Of a stretch of DNA of 64,000 nt, positions 49,932 through 59,866 are shown piece by piece. The DNA comes from CADEED01 sp043747875. GTDB taxonomy: Bacteria > Pseudomonadota > Gammaproteobacteria > Steroidobacterales > Steroidobacteraceae. Numbering within the stretch: position 1 is the stretch's first letter; each line of letters starts with the position of its first letter. The translations under genes and the position numbers were made by a program. The stretch is from positions 23,095 to 87,094 of the forward strand of contig JAYTOI010000122.1 in the NCBI GenBank assembly GCA_043747875.1, given 5' to 3'. Below the pieces are notes generated by a model, which was given only the letters and a program-made list of their open reading frames with translations, did not search any database and was not told where the DNA came from.

Positions 49932-50237
49932 ATGACCGGTATCGTCGCTCTCTACATCTTCATGCTCGCGGCCTTCACCGGCTACGAGATCATCGCCAAA
50001 GTGCCGGTGATCCTGCACACCCCGCTCATGTCGGGATCCAACTTCGTGCACGGCATCGTGCTCGTCGGCGCCATGGTCGCGCTCGGCGGCGCGACGACGA
50101 CGCTCGACAAGACCATCGGCTTCATCGGCGTGCTGCTCGCCGCGGGCAACGCGGTCGGCGGCTACGTCGTCACCGAGCGCATGCTCGAGATGTTCAAGTC
50201 TTCCGGCGCGAAGAGGAAGTCCGGAGGCGGTCACTAA
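49932..50237 (+). CDS. pntAB: NAD(P) transhydrogenase subunit alpha part 2 (membrane)
   Basis: 101 residues, 6 bp after pntAA. About three membrane spans (IVALYIFMLAAFTGYEIIAKVPVIL, SGSNFVHGIVLVGAMVALGG, FIGVLLAAGNAVGGYVVTERML). Part of proton-channel domain II. The stop overlaps the pntB start by one base (TAATG). Confidence 0.94.
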   Translation: MTGIVALYIFMLAAFTGYEIIAKVPVILHTPLMSGSNFVHGIVLVGAMVALGGATTTLDKTIGFIGVLLAAGNAVGGYVVTERMLEMFKSSGAKRKSGGGH

Positions 50238-51670
50238 TGGACGAGGTCATGCAAACACAGGGAGTCGCCTCGCGATTCCTGGTCATCGACATCAGCTACT
50301 TCCTCACCGCATGCCTGTTCATCCTGGGCCTGAAGCGCATGAGCTCGCCCGTGACGGCGCGCAGCGGCATCGTCTGGGCCGGCGCGGGCATGGCCGTCGC
50401 CACGCTGGTCTCGTTCCTGTATCCGGGAATGAGCAATTTCGAGCTCATCATCGCGGCCATTGTCGTCGGCACCATCGTCGCGTGGTGGAGCGGCAAGAAG
50501 GTCGCGATGACCGACATGCCGCAGATGATCGCGCTGTACAACGGCATGGGCGGCGGCGCGGCCGCGGCCATCGCCGCAGTGGAGCTGTATCGGGCGGCAT
50601 ACGCCAACGTGGCGCATCAGCCCGTGAATCACAGCACCGTGGTCATGACGCTGGCCGTCATCGGCGGCATCATCGGCGCGATCTCCTTCAGCGGTAGTTT
50701 GATCGCCTGGGCCAAGCTGCAGGGCGTGTTGAACAAGACCGTGCGCTTCGGCGGCCAGAAGCTCGTCAACGGCCTGCTGTTCCTGGGCTCGCTCGCGGTC
50801 GGCGTCATCGTGGTCCTGCACCACGGTTCGGATCCGCTGCACGTATCGCTGATCTTCGCGCTCGCGCTGCTGTTCGGCATCGCGATGACGCTGCCCATCG
50901 GCGGCGCCGACATGCCCGTCGTCATCTCGTTGTACAACGCGCTCACCGGCCTCGCGGTCGCGTTCGAGGGCTTCGTGCTCAACAACGCCGCGATGATCAT
51001 CGCGGGCACGGTCGTGGGCTCCGCCGGTACGCTGCTCACGCAGCTCATGGCCAAGGCCATGAACCGCTCGCTGGCCAACGTGTTGTTCTCGGACTTCGGT
51101 TCGGGCGGCGGCGGCACCGCCACCGCGGTCTCAGGCTCGATGAAGCCCATCGAAGCCTCCGACGTCGGCGTCATGATGGCGTTCGCGTCGAAGGTGATCG
51201 TGGTGCCGGGCTACGGCATGGCCGTCGCGCAGGCGCAGCACAAGGTGTGGGAGCTGTGCCAGTTGCTCATCGATCGCGGCGTGCAGGTGAAGTTCGCCAT
51301 CCATCCGGTAGCGGGCCGCATGCCCGGCCACATGAACGTGCTGCTGGCCGAAGCCGGCGTGCCCTACGACCTCATCGCCGACCTCGACGAGATCAACGCC
51401 GAGTTCGAGACGGCCGACGTCGCGCTGATCATCGGCGCGAACGACGTGGTGAACCCGGTCGCGCGCACCGACAAGTCGTCGCCTATCTACGGCATGCCGA
51501 TCCTCAACGCCGACAAGGCGAAGAACGTCATCGTCATCAAGCGCGGTCAGGGCGCGGGCTTCTCGGGCATCGAGAACGCGCTGTTCTTCCTCGACAACAC
51601 GCGCATGTTGTACGGCGACGGCCAGAAGGCCGCGGCGGAGCTGGTCAACGCCATCAAGGCGGCGGGCTAG
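50237..51670 (+). CDS. pntB: NAD(P) transhydrogenase subunit beta
   Basis: 477 residues with an N-terminal membrane half (about nine spans) and a C-terminal NADP(H)-binding domain III (GYGMAVAQAQHKVWELCQLL, FAIHPVAGRMPGHMNVLLAEA, GANDVVNP, KRGQGAGFSGIENALFF). Completes the pnt operon. Confidence 0.95.
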   Translation: MDEVMQTQGVASRFLVIDISYFLTACLFILGLKRMSSPVTARSGIVWAGAGMAVATLVSFLYPGMSNFELIIAAIVVGTIVAWWSGKKVAMTDMPQMIALYNGMGGGAAAAIAAVELYRAAYANVAHQPVNHSTVVMTLAVIGGIIGAISFSGSLIAWAKLQGVLNKTVRFGGQKLVNGLLFLGSLAVGVIVVLHHGSDPLHVSLIFALALLFGIAMTLPIGGADMPVVISLYNALTGLAVAFEGFVLNNAAMIIAGTVVGSAGTLLTQLMAKAMNRSLANVLFSDFGSGGGGTATAVSGSMKPIEASDVGVMMAFASKVIVVPGYGMAVAQAQHKVWELCQLLIDRGVQVKFAIHPVAGRMPGHMNVLLAEAGVPYDLIADLDEINAEFETADVALIIGANDVVNPVARTDKSSPIYGMPILNADKAKNVIVIKRGQGAGFSGIENALFFLDNTRMLYGDGQKAAAELVNAIKAAG

Positions 51671-51721
51671 CAGTAACTGATGCGCTCCTGTGACACGAGC
51701 ACCGCTATGGGCGAAGCCGCT

Positions 51722-52690
51722 CTAACGGGGACGAAATGGAGTAGTTGACGCGGCTACTCGCCCAGCGAGGCTGTGCCGGTTGTGCGATTCGAGCATGCGC
51801 TGAATACCAAAACGTGCAGCTGGATTCGACACAGTGGGTCCAAGGATGATGCGGTCAATAACGTGGTCTAACGACAACTCGTTGGCTGTCACCCCTTCAA
51901 TTGGCTCGATCTTGAGCTTGAGTCGTGGCTCAACGCCGTTCCTCCCTACTGAGTATCCGAGCATCGAGTCGAGCGCCTTGGCTGCATCTCGTTCGCGCAA
52001 ATACACCATGCGCCATTCTTTCTCTTCGGAAAAACCGCTGTGTTTGGTGAAAAGTGCGAATAGTTTGATCCTCTCGAAGAGTGCTTCGGCGGCCGCAGGC
52101 AATTCGTCATCGCCGAGTTGGGCTTCTTTCACCAACGTTGCGAACTGCACCATCTTGCTATCTACCCACTGGCGCCTCTTTTCAGCGGATCCGTAGTGCA
52201 CATTTGCCAAAATGATGGGCGAATTGCCTAGCGCGTCGAACTTTGCAGTGTTCAGTACGATGGCAGCACCGTTACCATTACCGCCGTATCCTCGCCACAT
52301 TGAGAGAAGCCCGTCGGAATCACTTGGCTCATGTTCTGAAAAGCAGAATACGTAAACGTCGAACGCATGCCGTGTATTGAACTGATGGAAACAGGCTTCA
52401 AAACTGTCTCTCAGCACTTTGTGTCGAAACGCAGTGCCAGTAGCACCTTTGACCGCTTCGTTGTTAACGAACGCCCAACGGCCCTCGAGAATTCCGAATC
52501 GTAGTTCTTCGATGTCGTTCATGAACAGCGGGTTTGAAAGCCATAGCTCATTGTTCGCGACAATTCGCTCTAGCGTCTCGATCGAGGTGTAATGAGCCAG
52601 CAACGGGCGTTTAGCCGGAAACGTGCCGGCCCTGTCGACATCTGACCAAAGAGGTTCCAGTAAACTGAATACCTTGTTGCGTATGTCCAT
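51722..52690 (-). CDS. DUF2971-family protein
   Basis: 322 residues. The N-terminal motif LLAHYTSIETLERIVANNELWLSNPLFMNDIEE is the DUF2971 signature, followed by CFSEHEPSDSDGLLSMWRGYGGNGNGAAIVL and EKEWRMVYLR. The biochemical role is unknown; members occur in accessory regions, some beside defence genes. The DNA is clearly poorer in GC than its neighbours, suggesting a transfer. It directly follows the UPF0114 gene with no gap between stop and start, so it may have landed behind that promoter. Confidence 0.88.
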   Translation of the reverse strand: MDIRNKVFSLLEPLWSDVDRAGTFPAKRPLLAHYTSIETLERIVANNELWLSNPLFMNDIEELRFGILEGRWAFVNNEAVKGATGTAFRHKVLRDSFEACFHQFNTRHAFDVYVFCFSEHEPSDSDGLLSMWRGYGGNGNGAAIVLNTAKFDALGNSPIILANVHYGSAEKRRQWVDSKMVQFATLVKEAQLGDDELPAAAEALFERIKLFALFTKHSGFSEEKEWRMVYLRERDAAKALDSMLGYSVGRNGVEPRLKLKIEPIEGVTANELSLDHVIDRIILGPTVSNPAARFGIQRMLESHNRHSLAGRVAASTTPFRPR

Positions 52691-53215
52691 CTAGTGTTCG
52701 CGATGCTTCGCGAACGACATCTTGTCGAGCACGCCCAACAACACGGCGGACACCACGAACGTCATGTGCAGGATCACGTACCACATGATCTGATCGTTCG
52801 TGAGCGCCTTCTCGCCCTTTTCGCCGACCTGCATGAAGATGCGCAACAAATGGATCGAGGAGATTGCGACGATGCTGGCCGCAACCTTGAGCTTGAGCGT
52901 TCCGGCGTCCAGCTTGCCGAAGCCCAGGGTGTCCGTACCTTTCGTGTCGATGCTCGAAACAAAATTTTCGTAGCCGGAAAACATCACCATGACGATGAGA
53001 CTGCCCACCAGCGCAATGTCGATCATGGCCAATACCACGAGGACCAGCTGCGATTCGTCCATCGAAAAGATGTGACCGAATACCAGGAAGGCCTCCTGGA
53101 AGAACTTGATGCCGAGCGCGATCAGGCCCAGCGACAGGCCGAGGAAAATAGGCGCGAGTATCCAACGTGAAGCAAACAGCAGCTTCTCGATGAATAGTTC
53201 CAGCTTGGATCCCAC
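52691..53215 (-). CDS. UPF0114 (YqhA-like) membrane protein
   Basis: 174 residues from GTG 53215, with AAGGAGCG upstream; the longer frame to 53668 overlaps the divergent cupin gene and is rejected. Four membrane spans (SRWILAPIFLGLSLGLIAL, VLVVLAMIDIALVGSLIVMVMFS, AASIVAISSIHLLRIFMQV, VILHMTFVVSAVLLGVLD). The motifs GYENFVS and the acidic/Gly loop KGTDTLGFGKLD match the family. Function not established. Confidence 0.92.
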   Translation of the reverse strand: MGSKLELFIEKLLFASRWILAPIFLGLSLGLIALGIKFFQEAFLVFGHIFSMDESQLVLVVLAMIDIALVGSLIVMVMFSGYENFVSSIDTKGTDTLGFGKLDAGTLKLKVAASIVAISSIHLLRIFMQVGEKGEKALTNDQIMWYVILHMTFVVSAVLLGVLDKMSFAKHREH

Positions 53216-53302
53216 GGATGCGCTCCTTGATAGTCGAGGCGCGCGTATTGTAGCCGCAGAAACCCGCTTGGTAGTCTGCGCGCCCCGCTTCGGAGGTTTC
53301 CC

Positions 53303-53779
53303 ATGAATGTGCGCCGAGATCTCGTGGTCGCCGCCGTAGCGGCCGCCGTCACGCTGGCCTGTACCACTCTGGCCGATTCGCCGTCGAAGCCGCTTGATTC
53401 GAAGGCCTGGAACTGGAGCGATTTCACGGCGCAGAAGACGCCCGTGGGCGAGCGCCGCGACGTGGTGCAGCTGCCCACGCGGACGCTGGACGAGCTCGAG
53501 ATGCACATCACCACGCTCAATGCGCACACCGCCTCGCACCCGCCGCATACGCATCCCAACGAGGAGATGATCATCCTCAAGGAAGGCACGGTGCAGGCGC
53601 ACGTCAACGGCAAGGAGATCGTGGTGCAGGCCGGCGGGGTGTTGTTCTTCGCGTCGATGCAGCCGCATGCGTTGCAGAACATCGGCGATACGCCGGCGAC
53701 GTACTACGTGGTCAACTGGGCGACCCCGGCGGGCAAGAAGCGGATTCCCAGGACGCCGGAACGCTCGACCGCGCAGTAG
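53303..53779 (+). CDS. Exported cupin protein
   Basis: 158 residues with a signal peptide (MNVRRDLVVAAVAAAVTLACTT, possibly lipoprotein, Cys at about residue 20). The single cupin barrel has HPPHTHPNEEMIILKEG (H-x-H-x(4)-E) and MQPHALQNIG with the last His. A metal-binding dioxygenase or sugar-binding role is possible. Divergent from the UPF0114 gene. Confidence 0.88.
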   Translation: MNVRRDLVVAAVAAAVTLACTTLADSPSKPLDSKAWNWSDFTAQKTPVGERRDVVQLPTRTLDELEMHITTLNAHTASHPPHTHPNEEMIILKEGTVQAHVNGKEIVVQAGGVLFFASMQPHALQNIGDTPATYYVVNWATPAGKKRIPRTPERSTAQ

Positions 53780-53783
53780 TTAG

Positions 53784-54344
53784 CTACTGACGTCGTTCCT
53801 GACGCTGGCGCCGGCGTTCGAGCATGCGCTGCCGTTCTTCCGGCGATGCATTCCGCCAACGCTCGCGCAGCCGTTGCCGCTGCTCCGGCGTGAGCTTCTT
53901 GAAGCGGTGGTAACCGTCGCGCACCCGCGCCTGCTGATCGGGCGGCAGCTCGCGATACCGGTTCCAGCGGCGGCGCGCCAGCTCGCGCTGCTCGGGCGTG
54001 AGGTTTTTCCAGCGGTCGAAGCGTGTCTGCGCGCGCGTCCGTTGCTCGGGCGTCATCGCCAGCCAGCGGCGCGTGCCGCGCACCAGGCGCTGCTGCTGTG
54101 CGGGTGGCAGGGAGTCCCATCGGCCGCTGAAGCGCGCCAGTGCGCGCTGCTCCTCGACGCTCAGGCTGTTCCACGTGGTCGGCGCATTCGTCGCCAGCGA
54201 CGAATCCCGCTCGACGGGCTCGTCGGCCCGCGCGCGCGTCGGCAGCGCGCCCATCAGGCCCACCGCGCCCAATGCCCCGAGGGACGCGAACGCGGCCCGT
54301 CGCGAGAGCGTGGAGCTCGAGCCGCGCAGCTTCGCATCATTCAT
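53784..54344 (-). CDS. DUF3106-family exported protein
   Basis: 186 residues from ATG 54344. The signal (RRAAFASLGALGAVGLMGAL...) is followed by about six copies of a short W-containing repeat (WDSLPPAQQQRLV, WLAMTPEQRTRA, WKNLTPEQRELA, WNRYRELPPDQQ, FKKLTPEQRQRL, WRNASPEERQRM). This is the DUF3106 pattern and resembles helical metal- or envelope-sensing proteins such as CpxP relatives; that parallel is inference. Last gene of the sigma-factor operon, overlapping the previous gene by 8 bp. Confidence 0.88.
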   Translation of the reverse strand: MNDAKLRGSSSTLSRRAAFASLGALGAVGLMGALPTRARADEPVERDSSLATNAPTTWNSLSVEEQRALARFSGRWDSLPPAQQQRLVRGTRRWLAMTPEQRTRAQTRFDRWKNLTPEQRELARRRWNRYRELPPDQQARVRDGYHRFKKLTPEQRQRLRERWRNASPEERQRMLERRRQRQERRQ

Positions 54345-54531
54345 GTGGTTGCTCTGCTTTTGCGGGCGGCTGCGGCTGCGGCTGCTTCGGTTCCTTCGCG
54401 ACCTTGTCGATGTCCGTGTTCGCCAGGAAATCCGAAAAGTCATCGTCCTGCGATTCGTCGTTGACCTCGTCGATGCCGCCGAGGAATTCCAGCAGATCCT
54501 CGTCCGCATCGGGTTTCTTGGGGTCGCTCAT
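54337..54531 (-). CDS. Small acidic protein (64 aa) of the sigma operon
   Basis: 64 residues from ATG 54531, very acidic (LLEFLGGIDEVNDESQDDDFSDFL) with a Pro/Gln/Lys tail. It overlaps the upstream anti-sigma-like gene by 4 bp and the downstream DUF3106 gene by 8 bp, so the four genes are coupled. No membrane span. Function unknown. Confidence 0.8.
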   Translation of the reverse strand: MSDPKKPDADEDLLEFLGGIDEVNDESQDDDFSDFLANTDIDKVAKEPKQPQPQPPAKAEQPHE

Positions 54532-54881
54532 GATTCCATCTCGCCCGCGGCCCATTCGTAGAACTCCAGGTCTTCGCCGTCATCCACGAAATCCGGCGCA
54601 TCCGCGTCGGCGAGCAGCTCAGCGTCGTCGACCGCGCTCTCCTGCACGGCCGTGTCCGGCACCACCGGCGGGCGGTTCAACATCACCACCGCCAATATCG
54701 CGGCGGCCGTAGCGCCGATCGGCAGCGCCACGGACCACCAGACGCGCGCCGGTTTCGCGCCGCGCACCAGGGCCGCATGACGGGCCTGCGTCAGCCGCGA
54801 CAGCGTGCGCCCGTCGAGGCGAGTCGTGCTCTCCTCGAGCAATGCGCGGGTCCGCGCTTCGAATGGAGTGGGGTCGTTCAT
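54528..54881 (-). CDS. DUF3619-like membrane anti-sigma candidate
   Basis: 117 residues. The N-terminal helical part (FEARTRALLEESTTRLDGRTLSRLTQARHAAL) fits DUF3619. One membrane span follows at about 48-67 (SVALPIGATAAAILAVVML), then an acidic outer tail. It follows the ECF sigma gene by 25 bp and probably restrains it. Confidence 0.82.
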   Translation of the reverse strand: MNDPTPFEARTRALLEESTTRLDGRTLSRLTQARHAALVRGAKPARVWWSVALPIGATAAAILAVVMLNRPPVVPDTAVQESAVDDAELLADADAPDFVDDGEDLEFYEWAAGEMES

Positions 54882-54906
54882 GCATTGTCCTTCAGATCAC
54901 GGGCCT

Positions 54907-55446
54907 TCAGATCACTTCGCCCAGTTTCGCGCGCAGCGATTCCAGCGCGCGGAAATAATGCGTCTTCACGCTGCCCTCGGAGCAGCCCATCGCAGTCGCC
55001 GTGCCGGCGACGTCGAGCCCCTCGAAGTTGCGCAGCAGGAACGCCTGCTGCTGTCGCGCCGGCAGATTGGCCACCGCGGTTTCCAGCACTCCCATCGCCT
55101 CGTCGATCTCCAGGCGCCGCGCCGGCGTCACGTCGGGGCTCGGTGTCTGCGCGATCGGATCGAACGCTTCGTCGTCTTCGCCGTCCCGCATCGGCAGCCA
55201 CGCCATGATGCGGCCGCGCACCGTGCGCCGCCGCTGCAGGTCGCGCACGCGGTTCGCGAGGATGCGATAGAACAGCGGACGCCATTCCTCGGCGGGACGC
55301 GCCGCGTACGACTGCACCAGCTTCATCATCGCGTCCTGCACCGCGTCGAGCGCGTCGTCGTCGTTGCGCAGGCCGAGCAGCGCGATCTTGAACGCGCGTT
55401 TCTCGACGCTCTGCAGAAATTGATCGAGGGCGCGGCTCGTCGTCAT
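54907..55446 (-). CDS. ECF-type RNA polymerase sigma factor
   Basis: 179 residues from ATG 55446; codons further up to 55587 have no start context. Region 2: FKIALLGLRNDDDALDAVQDAMMKLVQSYA and WRPLFYRILANRVRDLQRR. Region 4: LPARQQQAFLLRNFEGLDVAGTATAMGCSEGSVKTHYFRALESLRAKL. This is an RpoE-like small factor heading an operon with a DUF3619 protein, a small acidic protein and a DUF3106 protein. That arrangement is common in beta/gammaproteobacteria. Envelope stress is a likely trigger (inference). Confidence 0.93.
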   Translation of the reverse strand: MTTSRALDQFLQSVEKRAFKIALLGLRNDDDALDAVQDAMMKLVQSYAARPAEEWRPLFYRILANRVRDLQRRRTVRGRIMAWLPMRDGEDDEAFDPIAQTPSPDVTPARRLEIDEAMGVLETAVANLPARQQQAFLLRNFEGLDVAGTATAMGCSEGSVKTHYFRALESLRAKLGEVI

Positions 55447-55794
55447 TGATTCCCGATCTCGACTCCGCTCGACCCCAAAATCGGAGCTGTGATCGGGCGT
55501 GTTATAAACGCCGGCAAGCGTAACAAACGCGGTCATACGAGATAAAACGCTGTTGCGCGCGGATCGTTGACCGGGTTCCTCGCACATTGCGATACCGTGA
55601 ATCAGGAACTTACGAACACTCTCGCAAGAGCAGTGTCACGTGTTCGTAATGAGGTAAACGCGGAAGGCGCCGCGCTTTCTGTAACTCGTTGTTTTCGCTC
55701 GATCCGCTCACATGTGCTCACGATTCGATCAGCCAAACGAGAAACTGCAAAAACACAGCGTTTTTGTAAGTTTCAACCGACACCATCCACAGAC
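55447..55794. other. AT-rich intergenic region between ECF sigma and priA
   Basis: About 350 bp between divergent genes and much richer in A and T than the rest. The long priA frame opens at 55567 but has no domain sense before 55834. The segment holds both promoters. No tRNA or protein gene is supported. Confidence 0.55.
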
Positions 55795-55817
55795 TTATCC
55801 ACACGCACTGTGGACAA
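55795..55817. promoter_or_regulatory. DnaA-box-like pair upstream of priA
   Basis: TTATCCACA (55795-55803) is a perfect match to the E. coli DnaA-box consensus. Six bases on lies TGTGGACAA (55809-55817), the reverse complement of TTGTCCACA, a one-mismatch box in inverted orientation. A third partial copy, CCATCCACA, is 12 bp before. They sit just upstream of the priA start. Confidence 0.55.
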
Positions 55818-55833
55818 CCCGAGACGTGACGTC

Positions 55834-58041
<2,208 letters not shown>

Positions 58042-58050
58042 GGCGCCTGG

Positions 58051-58332
58051 CTAATGCTCCCAGCCGGTACCACGCGCGGCTTCCTCGCCCGAAGTGTCGA
58101 GCGGATCGCCGGCGCGGCGGGCAAGACCTGCGGTGCCGGTCGCGGGCAGCGTGAAACTGCGGCAGTAGCCCCGCCCCGGGGTCTTGAACGTGAGACCGAT
58201 GCGCACCGCGCCATCCTGCGGCTGATTGCTTGCGCGCTGTTGGTCGAGCGCGTCCGCCAGCGCGCCATCAGCCCCTGCGCCGCTGTCGCGCGGCGCGGGC
58301 CTGGCTGGCGCCGTGGACGCGGGCTGGCGCAC
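58051..58332 (-). CDS. Small protein resembling the tail of exported anti-sigma proteins, possibly a remnant
   Basis: 93 codons from GTG 58332; an ATG at 58431 would overlap the divergent GNAT gene. The stretch FKTPGRGYCRSFTLPATGTAGL resembles the C-terminal motif of periplasmic anti-sigma or DUF-type tails (G.YCR.F......GLACR). Here the second Cys position reads GLARR, so the Cys is lost. There is no signal peptide or membrane span in the open part. It is either a truncated remnant or a small gene with an unidentified start. Confidence 0.4.
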   Translation of the reverse strand: MRQPASTAPARPAPRDSGAGADGALADALDQQRASNQPQDGAVRIGLTFKTPGRGYCRSFTLPATGTAGLARRAGDPLDTSGEEAARGTGWEH

Positions 58333-58388
58333 GCGCTGAAGTTGTAGACTGCGCGCCCGCACCGCCCGCGGTTTCTTGGAGTCTGCGC

Positions 58389-58922
58389 TTGTCCGCATCC
58401 CTGCCCGCCGATTCGCCGAGCCTCTCGCCACTGACGCGCGCGGATTGCGCAGCCGTCGCCTCGCTGGCGCGCACGATCTGGCTGGCGCACTACACCTCGT
58501 TCGTCTCGCGTGCGCAGATCGAATACATGCTCGAGCGGCGCTTCACCCCGGAAAATCTTGCGCGGTATATCGATGCGAACGATCGCTGGATGCACCTGCT
58601 GCGCGTGGCTGGCGAGCCCGTGGGCTACCTGGGGTACACGCTCACCGCGGCGCCCCGCGAGATGAAGCTCGAGCAGCTCTATCTACTTCCCGAGTTGCAC
58701 GGCCGCGGTCTCGGCAAGCTCATGATGGCGCGGGTGGAGCGCCACGCACGCGCGCTCGACTGCGACACGCTGATGCTCCAGGTGAACAAACAGAACACGG
58801 TCGCCACGCGCATGTATTTCGCGTCGGGATTCAGCGTGCGCTCGGAAGCCGTCATCGACATCGGCAACGGATACGTCATGGACGACTACATCCTGGAGAA
58901 GCGTCTCGGCAGCGCCGTGTAA
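58389..58922 (+). CDS. GNAT-family N-acetyltransferase
   Basis: 177 residues from TTG 58389 (GGAG 7 nt upstream). Acetyl-CoA-binding motif in LEQLYLLPELHGRGLGKLMMARVERHA, with the usual V/L-x-x-x-x-R/Q-G-x-G/A pattern as LHGRGLGK. The C-terminus has NTVATRMYFASGFSVRSEAVIDIGNGYVMDDYILEK, typical of acetyltransferases acting on small metabolites or protein N-termini. Substrate unknown. Confidence 0.9.
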   Translation: MSASLPADSPSLSPLTRADCAAVASLARTIWLAHYTSFVSRAQIEYMLERRFTPENLARYIDANDRWMHLLRVAGEPVGYLGYTLTAAPREMKLEQLYLLPELHGRGLGKLMMARVERHARALDCDTLMLQVNKQNTVATRMYFASGFSVRSEAVIDIGNGYVMDDYILEKRLGSAV

Positions 58923-59192
58923 CTGGCTCATATGAAGGATTGAGCCAAATCGAAAAAGTCGCCGCCGCGGGAAGAAATCGCGAGTCACCAGGGTGATTTC
59001 GCGGGCCAGTCCACTGGCGACCTGGGGTCCACAAGACCACCCAGGATGCGGTGCCCGAACCAGCGAGACCGTGGGCACCCCCTGAGCCCAGCCGCAGCGC
59101 TCAGGCCGAGTCCCGGCCGACACGAACGCGTCGGGCACCGCGTCGGTGAACACCGCGCCTCAGCAGTAAACGCATGCGCGAGGGGCACGAAA
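58923..59192. other. Intergenic region without a supported gene
   Basis: About 270 bp between the GNAT gene and the EF-hand gene terminator. A hairpin GGCTCA/TGAGCC (58925-58946) follows the GNAT stop, and GGTGCCC pairs with GGGCACC around 59050-59080. Short frames here are Arg-rich with no ribosome binding site. A small RNA cannot be excluded. No tRNA structure fits. Confidence 0.5.
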
Positions 59193-59221
59193 AGGCGGCG
59201 GGACCATCGGTTCCGCCGCCT
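59193..59221 (-). terminator. Rho-independent terminator of the EF-hand gene
   Basis: On the complement strand a perfect 9-bp stem AGGCGGCGG / CCGCCGCCT with an 11-nt loop is followed by a short T run (TTT). It begins 15 bp after the gene stop. Confidence 0.75.
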
Positions 59222-59236
59222 GCCTATTTCACGTGA

Positions 59237-59710
59237 TCAGCGCTGCTGAGGACGGCCGCGGTGCGCACCGGCGCTCTTGAGTTCCTCGCGGCTCAGCAGA
59301 CCGTTCTGGTCCTGGTCGAGTGTCGAGAAGCGAGCGGCGAGACGCGGCATCTTCGCCTGCACCTCGTCGAGCGACAGCGATCCGTCGCTGTTGCCGTCGG
59401 CATCCTTGAAGCGCTGTTCCATCTTCTCTTTCATGTCGGCGCGCATCTGCTCGTGTCTGGTCTCGCGCGCCTGGCGCGACTCTTCCTGCGTGACATAGCC
59501 GTCCTTGTTGAGGTCGAGCTTGTCGAACCATTCGGTGGAACGCTCCGCTGCGGCGGCCGTGGCCTCGGTACGCGAAACGCGGCCGTCGCCGTCGGTGTCC
59601 GCGCGCATGTGGTCGCGCGGCGCATCGGAGCGCGGCTGGTCGCCGGCCGACGCGGCGCCCGCCAGCAGCACGGCGGCGGCCACGAGGCAGGTCGATAAAG
59701 TCTTCTTCAT
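59237..59710 (-). CDS. Exported EF-hand calcium-binding protein
   Basis: 157 residues from ATG 59710, with GGAGATTCCCCC upstream; the frame to 59896 overlaps argS. Signal peptide MKKTLSTCLVAAAVLLAGAASA. Four EF-hand-like loops: DTDGDGRVSRTE, DLNKDGYVTQEE, DADGNSDGSLSLDE (one residue longer) and DQDQNGLLSREE. Ca2+ binding in the periplasm is likely; function unknown. Divergent from argS. Confidence 0.9.
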   Translation of the reverse strand: MKKTLSTCLVAAAVLLAGAASAGDQPRSDAPRDHMRADTDGDGRVSRTEATAAAAERSTEWFDKLDLNKDGYVTQEESRQARETRHEQMRADMKEKMEQRFKDADGNSDGSLSLDEVQAKMPRLAARFSTLDQDQNGLLSREELKSAGAHRGRPQQR

Positions 59711-59866
59711 GGGGGAATCTCCGGTGGAAAATGAGGCCTGCGGGGTAATCAACGCAGCGATCGGCCCAAGGTTGACGCGCAGTCGAGACACGCAGGAGTG
59801 AGGAATCCCGCCGGCCGCTTGAGCTAAGATCGCGGCCGATTCATCGAGTTCCATACAGGTTCCCCC

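Noticed and set aside
55447..55833. Chromosomal replication origin
   Set aside because: Only two good DnaA boxes and no dnaA, dnaN, gidA or rpmH nearby; kept as a regulatory-site hypothesis.
59000..59160. tRNA-like or small-RNA structure in the gap before the EF-hand gene
   Set aside because: A few short stems pair, but no cloverleaf and no T-loop GTTCRA sequence.
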